Positions 34,853 through 47,984 of a stretch of 64,000 nt of DNA are shown piece after piece. Every line of letters starts with the position of its first letter. Within the stretch, counting starts at the first letter, position 1. This DNA is from Penelope pileata (lineage: Eukaryota > Chordata > Aves > Galliformes > Cracidae): the NCBI GenBank assembly GCA_013396635.1, contig WBMW01005147.1, positions 200,446-264,445 on the forward strand, in the 5' to 3' direction. The notes under the pieces are model-generated. The model saw only the letters and a program-made list of their open reading frames with translations, did no database searches and was not told the origin of the DNA. The translations under genes and the position numbers were made by a program.

Positions 34853-37800
34853 CTGCCAAGAGAAGAAGCAAACACAAGGGTATTCAGCTGGGCTGTGCGG
34901 GTGCCAAGTGTGGAGGGAGCTGGCTGTTCTCCGGAGGAGTAGGAGCCACTGATTAGCTGCTCAGTGCCACTGTTCTGCATGACCAGCTCCAAACAAAGCA
35001 AAGTCAGTTGGCATTTTCAAAAATGTTTCAAATGTGTTTCTCCCACACACCCCCTCCCTCCCTTTTTCTTTTCCAGCCAACAAGACAATTTTCATTTAAA
35101 CTCTTTAGCACATAATCATATTAGCAACAGTCAGCAGCAGAGTAATGTTTGTGAGCTTTTCAGTCTCCACTGAGGCAAAACACACAGGGACTTGAAGGTG
35201 AGTTTCGCTTGAGCCAAGCCTGCAAGAAATGGTTACGTTGGTCCCCCTTAGGTTCCCTGGAGTTCCCACATACTCACCAGGTGAAATATAAACTGAAACC
35301 TAGGTCATAGCTATTAAAGTGCCAGCTTGCCAGAAGGAAACAGCTGCTTGAAAACGACACAGGTAGAACAAGGAACAGTGCTGGAAGCTGCCATAGTACT
35401 CTTGTTTATTACTGAGCCATTAGTAGCCTACTCTTATTTTAGACCTCTTTTCCAAAATAGGCCAGTTTGAACCCATGATGAAGGGGACATGCCTTCCTGA
35501 AGGGGCTGCTGCCATTCTAGTTTTTGTATGCATGTTGCATGTTTTCTTTGCTTTTCTTTGGAGAGAGAAAGGAAGAGGCAGACATATGGGACCTTTGGAG
35601 AAAACTCAAGAAATCTCCGAGAGCGGAAATATTATAGTAGATGCTGACACAGTGTAGAAAATGCTGTGGTTTCTTTGGGAACAGATGGAGAATTTACTCA
35701 CAGGACTAATGACTTGCTAGTATTAGATAAAGATTTATGAAGTTGGCCTGTTCTGCTGCCTTTTATTTATTTCTAGCAATTAATTGAGGGCAAGAAAAAC
35801 TGCAGTGTAATCTACTACGCAGGGTGAAGAATGTGAGTGTCTAGAAGATGTGTGAAGAGAGATGAACGAGATGGGAAACACAGTACTGTTGTATAATGTT
35901 GCAACCAAAGTTCAAATACAGTGTCCAGCACTGTTCACTCCTCTCAAGGGGCATTTTACAGTAAATAGAAGCTCTGAGAAGGGTGATTACAATGATTAAA
36001 GGCCCAGAAAAAAATGTCCCAGTAATGAAAGAACTGGTAAAATTTGGCTTTGCTTACTTTCGAGAGAAAAGTAAAAGGACATGGTAAAATACTGAAGTAA
36101 CTAATGATCAAGATAACATAGATGCGGTCATTCTGCTTGTCATGTCTCCTGATGAAAACATAACTAAAAGGTGGCCTTTCCTCCAAAACTTCAGAGGCAG
36201 GCTGTTGATCTCATTGCTAGGTGATGGACACAAGATGAAGACTTTACCAGCCTACAGGAAAAGAGAGGGGATTTCTAAAAGAATAGACCAAGTTACAATA
36301 ACAAACATTTTGGAAGGGATATTAAACAGCATGCTTTAAGTGTCCAGAGTTTAGCAATCCAGCTGCAAACAACTGTGAGTGCAGTGTGGCAGACTACCCC
36401 ACAGATGTCCGCATCCTTTTTGTGAACCATTTGGTGCTGGCCACTCTCCACACAATTTTGTACTGACTGGCTATAGTTCTGAAACACAAGTCCTATCTTC
36501 TCACAAGTAAATTACGTTCCTTAGGGTGCAAGAGCTAAAGTCTGTTTTGCTTTCTTCCCTCCACAAGAAGGCATAGCAGTTTCATCCACATTAATCTCAG
36601 TTAGCGGCAACTCAGCCAAAGTAAATTTGCAAGACTTTAACTCTAGAAGTTAATTGGAAGGTTGCCATCTTGCTGGTCAGACCTGGATTACCATGCAGCA
36701 GAAGCACAGTGATTACAAAGCTGATACCTTTGCTTTCAAAGCTAACCAAGATGATGGAGATATTGCTGAAGAAATCTAAACAGCATGGCCTAGCTGGACA
36801 CTTCCTACACTATCTCCATCAGACATGGTTTAATTGCAGTAGCAGTCCTGGACACCTATCCCAGGCTCAGAGATCTCCTTGCAATAGGCAGCACTAGCAT
36901 AAAAGATGATCCTTATCTCCAGGGGCTGTTAGGGCCAATTGATCATGGTGAGGGGTAAAACAGGCTGCAGAAGCGCACAGGGATGAGACAAATGCCAAGG
37001 GAGACATGCGGAGCAGTGGCACCTGCATGGTGTGACACTATCAGCTGTTTCAAAAGTTCCCAGCATTATATAGATTACTCTTAATATGAACAGGCCATCT
37101 TGAATGTATATACATCTTTTTTCAAGGGTTCCCTGCAAGCCAGGCTCCAGTTTTGCCCTTCTCTGCTTGAATCAGAGGAATCTGAGTGTCCAACAGAGGG
37201 AAACTGGTGCTGCAGTGTGACCTGTTTCCTCCCACTGAGTTTAATCTGAAGGCCATTGAGGTTTATGAGATGTTTCACTTGGTTGAAGGGAAAGCCTTCC
37301 TGGGGAGTTGATAGGTTTCTAATACATTTTCCCTACTCAAGGAATTCCTTCTATGTTGGTTTTCTTCAGGTTTGAGTTTTTGTTAAGTAGGAGAAATTGA
37401 GGCCAGATGCTAATTCTCTGTAATGAATTTATAGTAACACAGCTGTGCCTTCCCTCAGTTTGAAAAACATGCAGCATCTTCTTGCTATTTATTATCCTGC
37501 TTCTCTCTCCCTCAGAAAGAAAAGCCCACTGAATCCTCCTGCAGTTAATCATCCTTATGCTGGGAATCTCAGGTGTCAGACACATTTCGCAGTAATAGCT
37601 GGGGTTATTCATGGATCATGTTGACGTGCTACAGTAGATATAACAGATGTCAATTTGAGGTAGGTTAAGATTTTTGTTCCTAGATGCTTGTGCACCGCTA
37701 TATACAGACACTGAATCTATTTTTCATGACTTATATGTTTCTTTTGATTGTTTTTAGACCAGTTAGGCACTAAAAATGACAACTGGCTGAAGTGCCATAA

Positions 37801-38415
37801 ATATCGCAGGTATCCTCAACTACAGCGCTTTTAACATTCAATAATGGAAGGGTTTCTTCAACTTTAACCCATAGCATTTAATCTTTATGGTTGTGAGTTA
37901 CCTTGCACTAATAATCACTGCACCTCTGCTCCCTTTGACACTGGCATGGCCATAAGTCTCAGAAAGGCTGGGACTGGATTTTTAGCCCCAAACAGAGACA
38001 TTATAGAAAACCTATTTGTTGTGCCTGATGAATGCTTTAGAAAACTTGGCTGTGAGTTCCTCATAAAAAATATGCCTCTTGAATGTGATCTTCTATTCTA
38101 AGCTCTTTGTAGTGAGATTCTCTCCCTTTGAGTCAGAACTGCACACCTGCAAACCCTGTCAGCACTCTCTCATGTGATGTCTTGCTGTTTTTTGTGGGAC
38201 AACTCCTTATGCTGGACGATGAAGGCTTATTTGTAGAATTAAAGCAGAAGTGAAAAGAAGGCAAACAAATATCAGCTGTGGAACACAGTCCACAGCAGCA
38301 ATCTTGTGTTTGGGAACTTCTGGTCCTTTTGAAACACTCCTTATTTTAGACTTTAGAAGGGATGAGCCACAGAGTTTGATGATGGAGTTGATGGTGGAGT
38401 TACTGTGATAGCTCA

Positions 38416-38437
38416 CATACACACACGCACACACACC
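38416..38437. repeat. CA dinucleotide microsatellite (imperfect)
   Basis: CATACACACACGCACACACAC is interrupted by a T and a G. It is a simple repeat in intron 5. Confidence 0.85.
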
Positions 38438-38963
38438 TGCATGTGCGTGCAGATTGTGTCTTTCCTCATGCTAGAGGAATTTGGGTGGTGGGTCTACATA
38501 GCTGTTGCCCAAACGGACTATGCAGAGGCGCAAAAGCCAAATTGTGGTCAAGTTTAAGGAGCTGTCAAATGCTTACTTCACATTTTCCCTGGGTTTCCCA
38601 ATTCCACTCCTTCAGAATAAGAACACTGCCTCAGAAGGGTGAGGATGCATTGTGATGGGTGAACTCACTGTGCTGCTTCCCTTGCACAGACGTGTTTCAA
38701 GTGATTTCACATCTGGTGATCAAAGACACAGTCACCCTTCCAAAGGATTAAGAGCGCACAAGCTCTGCCATCAGCGTAAGATTACAGGCTGCTTAGTCAC
38801 TGTGTGGATCCTGAGGCGGGAAAGCAGAGGAACATAGCACACCAGCAGGCACACCAGCGGGGTGATTTCACCTCCTGCTACCTGGGCTTGTTGAGGGACA
38901 GCACTTAGTACCTTACATATAGTACTGTCATGACACATGGAGAATTTCTGGGACACAAGCTAC

Positions 38964-39459
38964 TGTTGCGGGGTGTCTTAGTTTCTAACAGAAGTTACTT
39001 CTCTCACAGTGTCTGGTATGAAGCTGTGTTTTGTTCCCAGAAGAGAAACAACTGATAACACCTGGCAGTGTTGAACACAGCCAAGGACACATTTTGTTCC
39101 TCAGTGAAGCAGTTAGAAGGCATAAGGAGCCTTAAGTGAATTGGGAGGGGACAGGACCAGGGCAGCTGACCCAAACTGACCAAAGAGCTATTCCATACCA
39201 CATCACATCATGTGATTTTTTACGGAAGAGAAATCACTCTCTTGCTCGGAGGGAGGGGCTGCTGGCCGGTTGGGTATCGGTTGTTGGTCCCTTGCTTTGT
39301 GTATTATTTCTTGTTTCTTATATATATATATGTACTGGTATTTCTTTTATTTTCTCTGCTGTCTTAGTAAATAGCTTTTATCTCAACCCATGAGTTCTAC
39401 CATATTTATTCCTTAATTCTCTCCCCCATCCCACTTGGGATGTCCCACAAACCAGGACA
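38964..39459 (+). mobile_element. Solo LTR of an avian endogenous retrovirus (ERVL/ERVK-like)
   Basis: Several strings typical of a widespread avian LTR appear in order: CAGCTGACCCAAACTGACCA with AAGAGCTATTCCATACCACA (39160-39210), GGTTGGGTATCGGTTG (about 39270), a T-rich U3/R stretch, TTATCTCAACCCATGAGTTC (about 39380), and CTCTCCCCCATCCCACTTGG (about 39420). It ends ACCAGGACA, like the usual right terminus. It starts near a TG at 38964 and ends near a CA at 39459. No internal retroviral sequence and no clear target-site duplication are seen, so it is a degraded solo LTR, antisense to TGFBR2. Its family name is uncertain. Confidence 0.75.
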
Positions 39460-42400
39460 TGGGGTGATGCTGCCCCACGTGTGTGTACCAGCTTGGGGAC
39501 AGATGCCTCCACACACTACTGCAGTGCAGACATGCCCCACTTCGGCTCCTCTCCACAAAGGAGAGGCCTAAACCAGGTCCCTGCTGCAGATGCCTCAGGG
39601 CCTAATGCTCAGGCACAGCCCCACCGCTCAGGCAATCAAAATGTTCCCTGTGCCAGAAGCTGTCACCTCTGCGCGCTCAACGTGATGGATGCTGAGCATT
39701 TCCTGAGGTACAGGGTGCACGAATGCTTAGTTGCCAAACTGTGCCTCTTGGCTGACTGTTTCCAAGCAAGCATAAGATTAACCACTTATTTTATTCACAC
39801 TAACCATCGCTCTGGTGAAACAAGGCTGCCGTTTCAAACACAGCTCTGCTGCTATACCAAAGCCAGCCACCCCTCCAGGCAACACTGTATGAGCAACACC
39901 ACCGTTTGGAGGGGTTTCTCTTCTCCCTCCACACCAGCCCTCTGCATCCTGAGGATCCCTTTCCTCTCTTTTTGCCTTGCTGTCCCCAGCAGTCCCCTGC
40001 CCGCAGCAGCTCCGATACAAAGCAGATGGTTTTCTTTTCTTTCTAGGAGGCTGTCAGAGAAATTACACTTGCCTCGGTCGCCAAAGCTGTGTCGCTCTGA
40101 AAGCAAGTGGTTGCGATGAAAATTATATTTCTTGCAACGTGCAGCATCTGGTGCACAGCTGTTGCTCTGAATGAAATACCAAGTTAACGGCAGCGTGGAG
40201 CAGTTGAAGTTCTCCCCAAAGTAGTATTGCTGAGTTTCTAAATATGCCTCTTAAATTATGCTCCAGTGAAAAATCAGTCAAACTCGATCTTTGCCTCTGT
40301 CTCCATTTCCCTTGTGCCCCATTTCTGCTTCTCCATATTTAGTACAACAAAGTAAGAATGAACAGCACGGCCTTTCTCCAAAGCTGATCCCCACCTGCAT
40401 ATTTACTACGGCAGCTTCACAGCGCGGATTATGCTGCTGGGTATTTTTGTTTAAATGTCTGCTGACTGAAAAGGCCTGGCATTCTGTAGAGACTGAGCTC
40501 GACAAAGCTGCTGCAGTGAAAGGCCCTGCCTCCATCACCTCCCACGCTCACCAAACACCTGCACATTGACAAATGAATCCTGAGAGCTCCCTTTGTGAAA
40601 GAAGTAAGTCACCCTACCTTCAGGCGGCTGAATGGCAATTAGCTCCCCATGCTCCCCTCCCTACGGCAAATTGCTAATGCCTCAGCACCAGGCTGCTCTC
40701 TGAACTTCCCTGGTCCTTCTCCAGTGCGAGGGAGCCCACGCCGCAGTCAGGTCTGCGCTGGAGAGACAGCACCTACATCATTTAGGCTCCTAATTGCTGG
40801 CTGCAATTCGGTCAGCCCACTCCAGCCTACATGTGAGGTCATTTCTCTCAGCACCTAACAGTTCAGGAAGACAAGAGGGGTTTGCCTAAGCTCCTTGGGA
40901 AGGCTGCAAGGAGGGAAGGGAGTCTCGCGAGTGACAGATGGGGAGAGAAGGCAGAGGGGGAGCTGCAGCCATGAATCACTGTAAGCGTGTTTCACCACCT
41001 GGTCGCAAAGAGAGTCACACTGCACAATCCAAGTGAAAATCTAAGAAGAAAATGAGAGAAATCGGTTTGTGCAGTGCTGCTGTAGCTCAGTACCACTGAC
41101 ATGATAAGGGAGCTACACCCTGGGAGTTATATTCAGCTGCTCGGGTTGAAGACACTAAGCCCAAGTCTACCTGCTGCAGATCTTCCCAAATACTCCCATG
41201 GTTTTGCTGGGGAGTTCAACCATGGGGAAAGATGACTGAAATATGGAAGCAAAATTCAAGAACTGTGTTTCTAGAGATGAGGATGACAGAGGGATGGAAT
41301 GAATAGGGAAAGTCAGGAGGTGGGGGTTAAGCTCCACCTTGAAAGCAAAGAGCATGCTGGGCCAGAGAAAGATATTCTTTTCCTAAATGACTTCAGCTCT
41401 TCTTCTTAAGGTTATAACGGGTCAGTCTCTTCTAACTAAACACACTGGTGATTTCCCTTCCTTATGAAACTCCCTTTATATCCTCTTTTAGGCAGTTGCC
41501 TTCCGAGAACAGCAGCAATAAGGTTTGCTCTCACCACAACCTCCATTTTGCTGTACTCAGCAAATATGAACAGGAACAGACTCAGGCATCAGCAAAGATA
41601 AAAGACTCCACAGTGAACAGCTCATATTTATATTAATAAGGTGAGTTCCTAAATGCAAGAAACAGAGAGAGCTCAAGAAACAGGGCAAAGATCCTTTTTC
41701 TCAGGTTTTAAATCTCAGCTGCACTTACAAAGTGCTAATGAAAGGCTGAGGTTGTGCCAATGCATTTAGAAACATACATGACCACGACTGTTAAATGTGG
41801 ACAGGTCAGCCTTGGAATATGCTAGACTGAGTTTCGGTTCTGGAAGCACCACGTTTTTTCCCTAGAAAAGAATGTTTTTCATGCATTTATGCTAGCACTA
41901 GCTGTTTGCACACATACTCGCTTTGTAGCTTTCCCAGCAGGGTGCAAATAGGAGCAAAACTGTTGCCCACAGCCTGGCCCACCCACAAAGACCAAATGCT
42001 GGTCAGACAGAGCAGGAGACTGAGATGCAGGCATTCCTCCCTCCTGCACACAGACACCGTGATGCAGGCACACAGCTGCTGTGCAGAGTGGCCACAGAGA
42101 CCTCCATGGATAGCCTTGTGGTATCCCACGGATGTCAGCAGAGGAACAAGGAGCAGCTATACACATCTTCCAGTGGGACACTGGTTTCCCTCCTGTACAC
42201 TGTGTTCCCCATACTGTAGTGCTCTATCCTGCCAGATTGTCCTGTCTCTGCGGCAGCCCTTTGAGATGCAAGTGTGCCAAGTCCAACGAAAAGAGAACTT
42301 CTGTGGTTTTGGAAGAGGGATATAAAATCAAAACTCAGTCACATATCTACCACAACAGCTACTTTAGTCTTACATACTACAGCCTTGCCCCTTATACTGC

Positions 42401-42978
42401 CTGCGTGAGTCCTGGACCATGGCAGCAGGCTTTGTTAGAATGGTTGCTAGACAATACAAGCAGACAGAAAAAATTTATATGTAACTTAGTCTCTTTTTGA
42501 TCCCTGAAGTAAGGTGAAAATCTTCACACATAGCAATAGTGCAGATATCTCAATAGCAACTTTTCCGATTTCTAGCACATACCGGTGCAGCATACTTGGA
42601 ATTCTGGGGCAGCTTCAGGCTAAGCAGAAATGGAGATTTTGTTTCAGTGAACAAACTCAGAATATGAACAACCACAGTAGCTCTTCTTGGAGCTATTCTG
42701 ATATTCAGTTCCACTTATTTTTATTTTGTTACTGCACTCCATACAATGAAACGTCCCCTGGTTTCTCATGTGGATGATCTCTTGCAACATCACAAAAAAT
42801 GATGAGCAGCAGCTAGGGATTTCAGGAAAGCAGAAAGGCTTTTGTACCCCTATGATGGCTCTTAGTGAAATGATCAATTACTAAATGAGACACTTAACTG
42901 GCCCTCATTAGGTTTTGGAGCTAACATTCCATGAAGGTAAATGGGGGACAGCTATCACTTCTTGGTCTTAATATTTCA

Positions 42979-43044
42979 AAGAATCATTTAGAATCATTTA
43001 GGTTGGAAAATACCTCTAAGATCATCAAGTCCAACTGTTTCAAA
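42979..43044 (-). mobile_element. CR1 3' tail, inverted
   Basis: AGAATCATTTAGGTTGGAAA followed by ATACCTCTAAGATCATCAAG and TCCAACTGTTTC is the reverse complement of a CR1 3' terminus. It lies on the TGFBR2 sense strand in intron 5 and is about 65 bp long. Confidence 0.8.
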
Positions 43045-43403
43045 CCTTCTTAGGTTTATAATTATTTTGGGAGAGGACAGGCAGACTGAGTCAATCTATG
43101 GCTACTCAAGATGCTGTAGTTTAAAGAAAAGCAGACATTAATAATCTTTAGAAGTGGTTTACCTAACAGCAAATTTATCTTAACAGCAACTGGGGACCAA
43201 TTTTCTCCTGCTGTCAGGTGCTTGCCCTTCAAGCCAGCTCATGCACACACACATCTTATACTACTGAAGGCCTGTCAGCTTACACCATCCAGGCACACTA
43301 GAACAATTGGTGAGTTAAAAAAAATTAACCATACCCACAGACAATCACAAGAGCATGTCTGTCCAAACATACTTTTAAAGAGAAGAAAACTGATGGCACT
43401 TAC

Positions 43404-43545
43404 CTCCAACACCATTACAGCGAGATGTCATTTCCCAGAGGACCAAAGCCATGGAGTACACGTCTGTTTGTTTAAAGGACTCCATGTTCTCCAGGTTCAT
43501 CCTGGACTCCAGAACCTCTGGGGCCATGTACCTTGCTGTGCCAAC
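43404..43545 (-). CDS. TGFBR2: TGFBR2 exon 5 (activation-segment end, APE motif)
   Basis: The acceptor tctcctgcag is followed by GTT GGC ACA. The peptide begins VGTARYMAPEVLESRMNLEN, containing the APE motif that closes the kinase activation segment, and continues ESFKQTDVYSMALVLWEMTS with the conserved Asp-Val-Tyr-Ser alpha-F aspartate. It ends RCNGVG plus the first G of a split codon at the GGAG|gtaagt donor. The 142 bp equals the human exon. Differences are minor (M for V after LEN, and G for A in CNxVG). Confidence 0.97.
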
Positions 43546-44822
43546 CTGCAGGAGAGGAGATAGGGCTGCGCTCATGAACTGAAATTGTAATTCACATTTT
43601 GGATTTGGCTGTGATTTGACTTCAGCTTTCATAGAAATGGTGCCATTTGACGTGTATCCAAAAATGCAAGCCATACTTGGCACAGGTCGTACTTTCTGCT
43701 GCCAAAGGAGTCTGGCATTGTCTTGACTACCAACTTACTTGCACCTCCCTTGGTAAAGAAAAATGCTAAAAACAAACAAACAAATAAACAAGGAAAACAG
43801 CAGCCTTTTGTAGTTCCTTAAGCAAATTTTTTTAACACTGACAAGCTTTCTCACTCTTCGGCTGTTCATTGCGATAAACTCTGCCCTCTGGGCCTCAAGC
43901 AATTGCTGTTGACCAAGTGTCTTTCAGATGAGTAAGAAACACATTGTATTCTTTTGCTCCGCATATTACAGAGGGAACAGTTTCTTTTCACAGTAGTCTT
44001 AAAATGAAAGTAAATGCAGGCCTGGCACAAGAAAGCTGATGAAAAAGTACTGAATACAGAAGCTCACATTTGAAGTGAAACAAAAAATTGGCCCCTTTTT
44101 GTTTGAGAAGTTGTTCCCATAAAGTTCATGCATATTCAGCAATTTTCAGCAATGATTTTAGCAGCTTTGCTGAGGTCTAGATTATGACCTTACATTACAG
44201 AAGGCAAAGGTTAAGTGTCTGTTTTGTCACAAGAATAGATTTAAAGAGTCATTAATGGATTGCTCAGCAGTTGATTTCAAAGAACAAAGGTACAAAAAAA
44301 AGAAAAAAAAAAAGCATCTCCCCTCCCTCTCCCCTCCCCCCATCCCACTCGGGAAAAGTCCAAAAATAATAAGTCTTTGATCAGGCAAGGACAGCTTCAA
44401 ATGGGAGACTGTTTAATCACAGTAATAATGAACAAGCAGAAGTGGGTGCCGCAGTAGGACCTGTGATTCAAATGGGCTATTTGCAGACTGCACTACAGCC
44501 ATCGGTCCAGACCCCAGTGGCAAGCAGGACTGCAAAAGATCATTTCAATTATTGTGTCTGCAGCTGAAGGCAGCTACTAAGTAAACGCACAGGCCTGACA
44601 GAGTCCTATAACATGCATTTGATGTGCTTCTGGAAACACACCTTATCACCCTATGCTCAGGACAAATGGGAAGAAGTGCTACAAAAAGTGTACTGCACCA
44701 TCAGAAGACAGCAAGAATGATCAAGGACATTGCTTTCTCATATGACTGTGCAACATCAGAGAATTTATTTGCCAAAGATATCCAAGTGGTTGTAGTACCA
44801 GAGCCTTTATACAGAGGACAGC

Positions 44823-44905
44823 AAAAAAAAAAAAAAAANNNNNNNNNNNNNNNNNAAAGCCAAACCAAAACCAAACCAAACCAAAAAAAACAAAACAAAA
44901 AACCC
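44823..44905. repeat. A-rich low-complexity tract containing an assembly gap
   Basis: A run of A is followed by 17 N (44839-44855), then CCAAA/CAAAA repeats. The gap sits exactly in the homopolymer, so it is probably a sequencing or assembly failure at low complexity and its true length is unknown. Confidence 0.9.
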
Positions 44906-47820
44906 CAACCCTATGAAATCAGTCCAAAAGTTAAATTCCCTACCATTTGAAATCTGTGATAATTAAGGCCAAATGTGAGCAACACTGACACACTGAAGAG
45001 GTTCTTGAGATAACCATGTCTCAGCAACACAGAGTTCACCAGTATTTTGCTGCCCTACAGAACATCAGCACATGGAAACCCTGCAGCAGAGGCTGTTCCT
45101 ACCCCCATCCCTTCCCCAGCACACAGCTTCTCCCCAAAGCATATCCCATCCAAAGCATTAGAAGAGATTCTGACACACTGTGACCCACAGTTCACCAGCC
45201 CCAAACCCTGCTGTTTTCAGTAAGAGTTATTGGTGCCCAAATACAGATCCTTAACATTGTCGCAAATGCTGTTCTCGTTTGGCAACATTTCATGCTCTCT
45301 TTGCTGCAGGGAAAATGATTCTGCTGCAAAGTGGAAGTTCAAGCCCTACAACTAAAAAGAACAATGGAAAATGCTGAGAAACTTTAAAATGATGTTAAGA
45401 ATGATATCAAATCAACCTCATTTCCATCCTGCTTAGAATTTATCAGCTATTTATCACTCTGCTTCTGTCATTTTATCTGCATTTAGATTATGAGATCTTT
45501 GGGTCAAAGATACTTTTCCTGCATCTTGTGAAACTTGAGTCCTGGGTCTCAAAAACATTTTAGGCACCTAAACTCTGGCAATTTAGGTTTGGTTGTTGGT
45601 CTGGAGTCCGGATATGCTTTCTCATTACGAAGACCAATGTTTTCTGTTCTCCTCTTTCAAAACTTCTAGTGAGGGATCATTTCTCTCCCTGTGGTAATTC
45701 ATAATGTTTGTGACTTCTGGAACTTTTATACTGGAGACCTTACACTTCTTTCAAGTTGTTTGGGATGTTTTGTGCCTTGAGCTGTGTCAGTCAGAGAGTC
45801 AGAAACTATCCTTCTTTATCTGATTAGGAAGACCATCTGTTATAAGGCTGCTGATGCTGCTGGAATGAGGAACATCTGGCCTTGCTGGCATTTACCAGTC
45901 CTTTGAATACAATGGGACCAAGGTCCAGGTTTACATATTTGCATTAAGTAACATCTGCAAATGTTAACCATCGTGGATGGCCAAATAGCGAAACTGAAAA
46001 GAGCACAAAAGACTGCGGAAAAAATGGTTTCCAGACCATCATAAAGGGCACTGGTATAGTCAGCATTGGCTACACATGCATCATGTGGAAGGTAGTTGGG
46101 TAGATGGGAAAGAAGATAGCTTTGTAACACTAACAACTTGCCTTGAATATTACAGTCCAAGGCTAACCAGAAAAAATGGTAAAATACTTAAATTCTTCTA
46201 TTTATTTCACAGGAAGCTAGAGGCTTCCTTGAATTGAAATGTGTCAGCTCCATTATATACCTTCAGGAACAGATCTCCTGATGCAAAAGGTTTGAGTCAA
46301 AGTGTAAAGCTCAGAAATGAAACATAAGGCAAATTCTTGTGCAAAATCCCTGTGACAAAAGCTACAAACAGTACTGAAATTGGCATGTTGGGAAATGTGA
46401 GTGGATGGTGCTTGTGCACCCAGAAGAAATAAGGTGGTTTTTTACATGGAGCCACTTCACATCATCCTACTCCTTGCTATGGAGAAGTATAATGTTAGCT
46501 TGGTCACCCCAAAATTGATTCAGTGAAGCTGAATGAAGTAAAACACTGGGCCTCAACATGAGTGCCCAAAGAAACCAATTTCAAAGCAGTAATGTGCTCT
46601 GGGCAGTGCTGCATTTTGTAGTCAGTGTCAATGTGAACTGTGGAGGTGGCAGTATTAATGCTATCCTCCTACTTCCAAGTGTTTTTCCAAGTGCCTGTGA
46701 GCAATGCCAGAGAAATCTACTTGAAATATGTGTTGGCTTTAAGCAATCAAAGTCTCCATGGGGTTAAGTTTCACAGCTCATGACATATGCTGCCACATAC
46801 TCTTGTTTTCACTTTACTCCAAATGCAACCAGTTTTAGGACTATCAATACGGTATGACTTCACTGGACTCCAAAAAGGTCTGGCATGCTGAAGAGAAATG
46901 ATATGTGATAGTGGGTGGTGTTTGTATTCTTTTAAATATGCTTTCCATCATTCACTACTGACTCTGGATAACAAATCCTTTCAAAAGGAGATCAGGACAG
47001 ATGCCTCATATTAATGAGACTTTCAGTGACAAAGATCTTCATCTGACAAACAACAGCAAAGTTCTTATGAATTCAACAGAGCACTACTGTCTGATGAGTT
47101 GTCCCTGAAATGTCTCTAAATCAAAATATTAGTGCCATGTTAAGTAGAAGTCAGTGTAAATGGGCAGGCTTTGAATGGGTCTTATGTATAATTATATACG
47201 GTATATAATTAGGAATTAATTCACTTAACAAACGATCTGAATTTCCACTACAGGAGCTTTCATCAGAAGATCCAATATTTAGAGATATATTTGAAAAACT
47301 CCATTTTCAAAGCATTCACAAATGTCCTCATGGTATGTCTGTGAAGTAGACGAGCATTATCCATGCTACGTATTTCAAAAAGCAACAACAGGGCAATTAT
47401 TTTCATGTGACATTCTTGCATTTGCTTGTATGCGGAGGAAGTCCCATAAGCTTAAATAGACTTATTTTTGGCCTTTTAAACTGATTATCTGTCACTCCAG
47501 TTGTCTGCTTATGCCTGCTGTGGACAGAGAGAACTGACTTCACGTATGCTGGAGTACACCAGCACGGGTCTACTCACTCAAAACTAGTGCTGTCAGACCT
47601 GAAAACCGTGGCTTAACCTCAGAATATGAAGCACATCCTTATCCTTTGTGTGCGCACTGCAGCAGCACCACAAATAGTAGCTAACAAGCTCATACATGTT
47701 ACACTGTAAGTGTATAGAGAGGACAGTGGTGTCATATACATAGGCAGCTCTCTGATCAGAACAAAATCTTCATTCCACTTCCTTTGCTGTTGCTTTAATG
47801 TTAGGTTTAAAGCCTACTTG

Positions 47821-47880
47821 TTTATTTATTTTTGATGATTTATTTTTAATGATGATGTCATTAATTTTTGATGATTTTAA
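47821..47880. repeat. Short degenerate tandem repeat
   Basis: Three loosely repeated units of the form TTTTTGATGATTT or TTTTTAATGATGATG occur in 60 bases, about 105 bases from the exon 4 donor. It is simple AT-rich repetition. Confidence 0.5.
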
Positions 47881-47984
47881 GTAAATATGTCAGCACAGTT
47901 GTTTTTTTTACCCTCTTTCCTAACCAGGAACTGACATGTCAACTGGCACAACAAAAAACACACCTCTTCAAAATTTTATCTTAC

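Larger units (their letters stand above)
34853..43403 (-). other. TGFBR2: TGFBR2 intron 5
   Basis: This 8551-bp phase-1 intron carries a solo LTR (38964-39459), an inverted CR1 tail (42979-43044) and a CA microsatellite (38416-38437). The longest ORF in it (39481-40119, + strand) has no recognisable domain and opens just after the LTR, so I treat it as chance. Confidence 0.9.
43546..47984 (-). other. TGFBR2: TGFBR2 intron 4
   Basis: This 4439-bp phase-0 intron holds two A-rich low-complexity stretches (44280-44340 and 44823-44905), a 17-base assembly gap at 44839-44855 and a TTTTGATGATTT-type short repeat next to exon 4 (47821-47880). No mobile element was identified. Confidence 0.9.

Noticed and set aside
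39481..40119. 212-aa open frame on the + strand in TGFBR2 intron 5, the second-longest ORF of the window
   Set aside because: It has no recognisable domain, a low-complexity composition and no splice or promoter context, and it opens right after a solo LTR. It is best explained as chance in GC-richer sequence.
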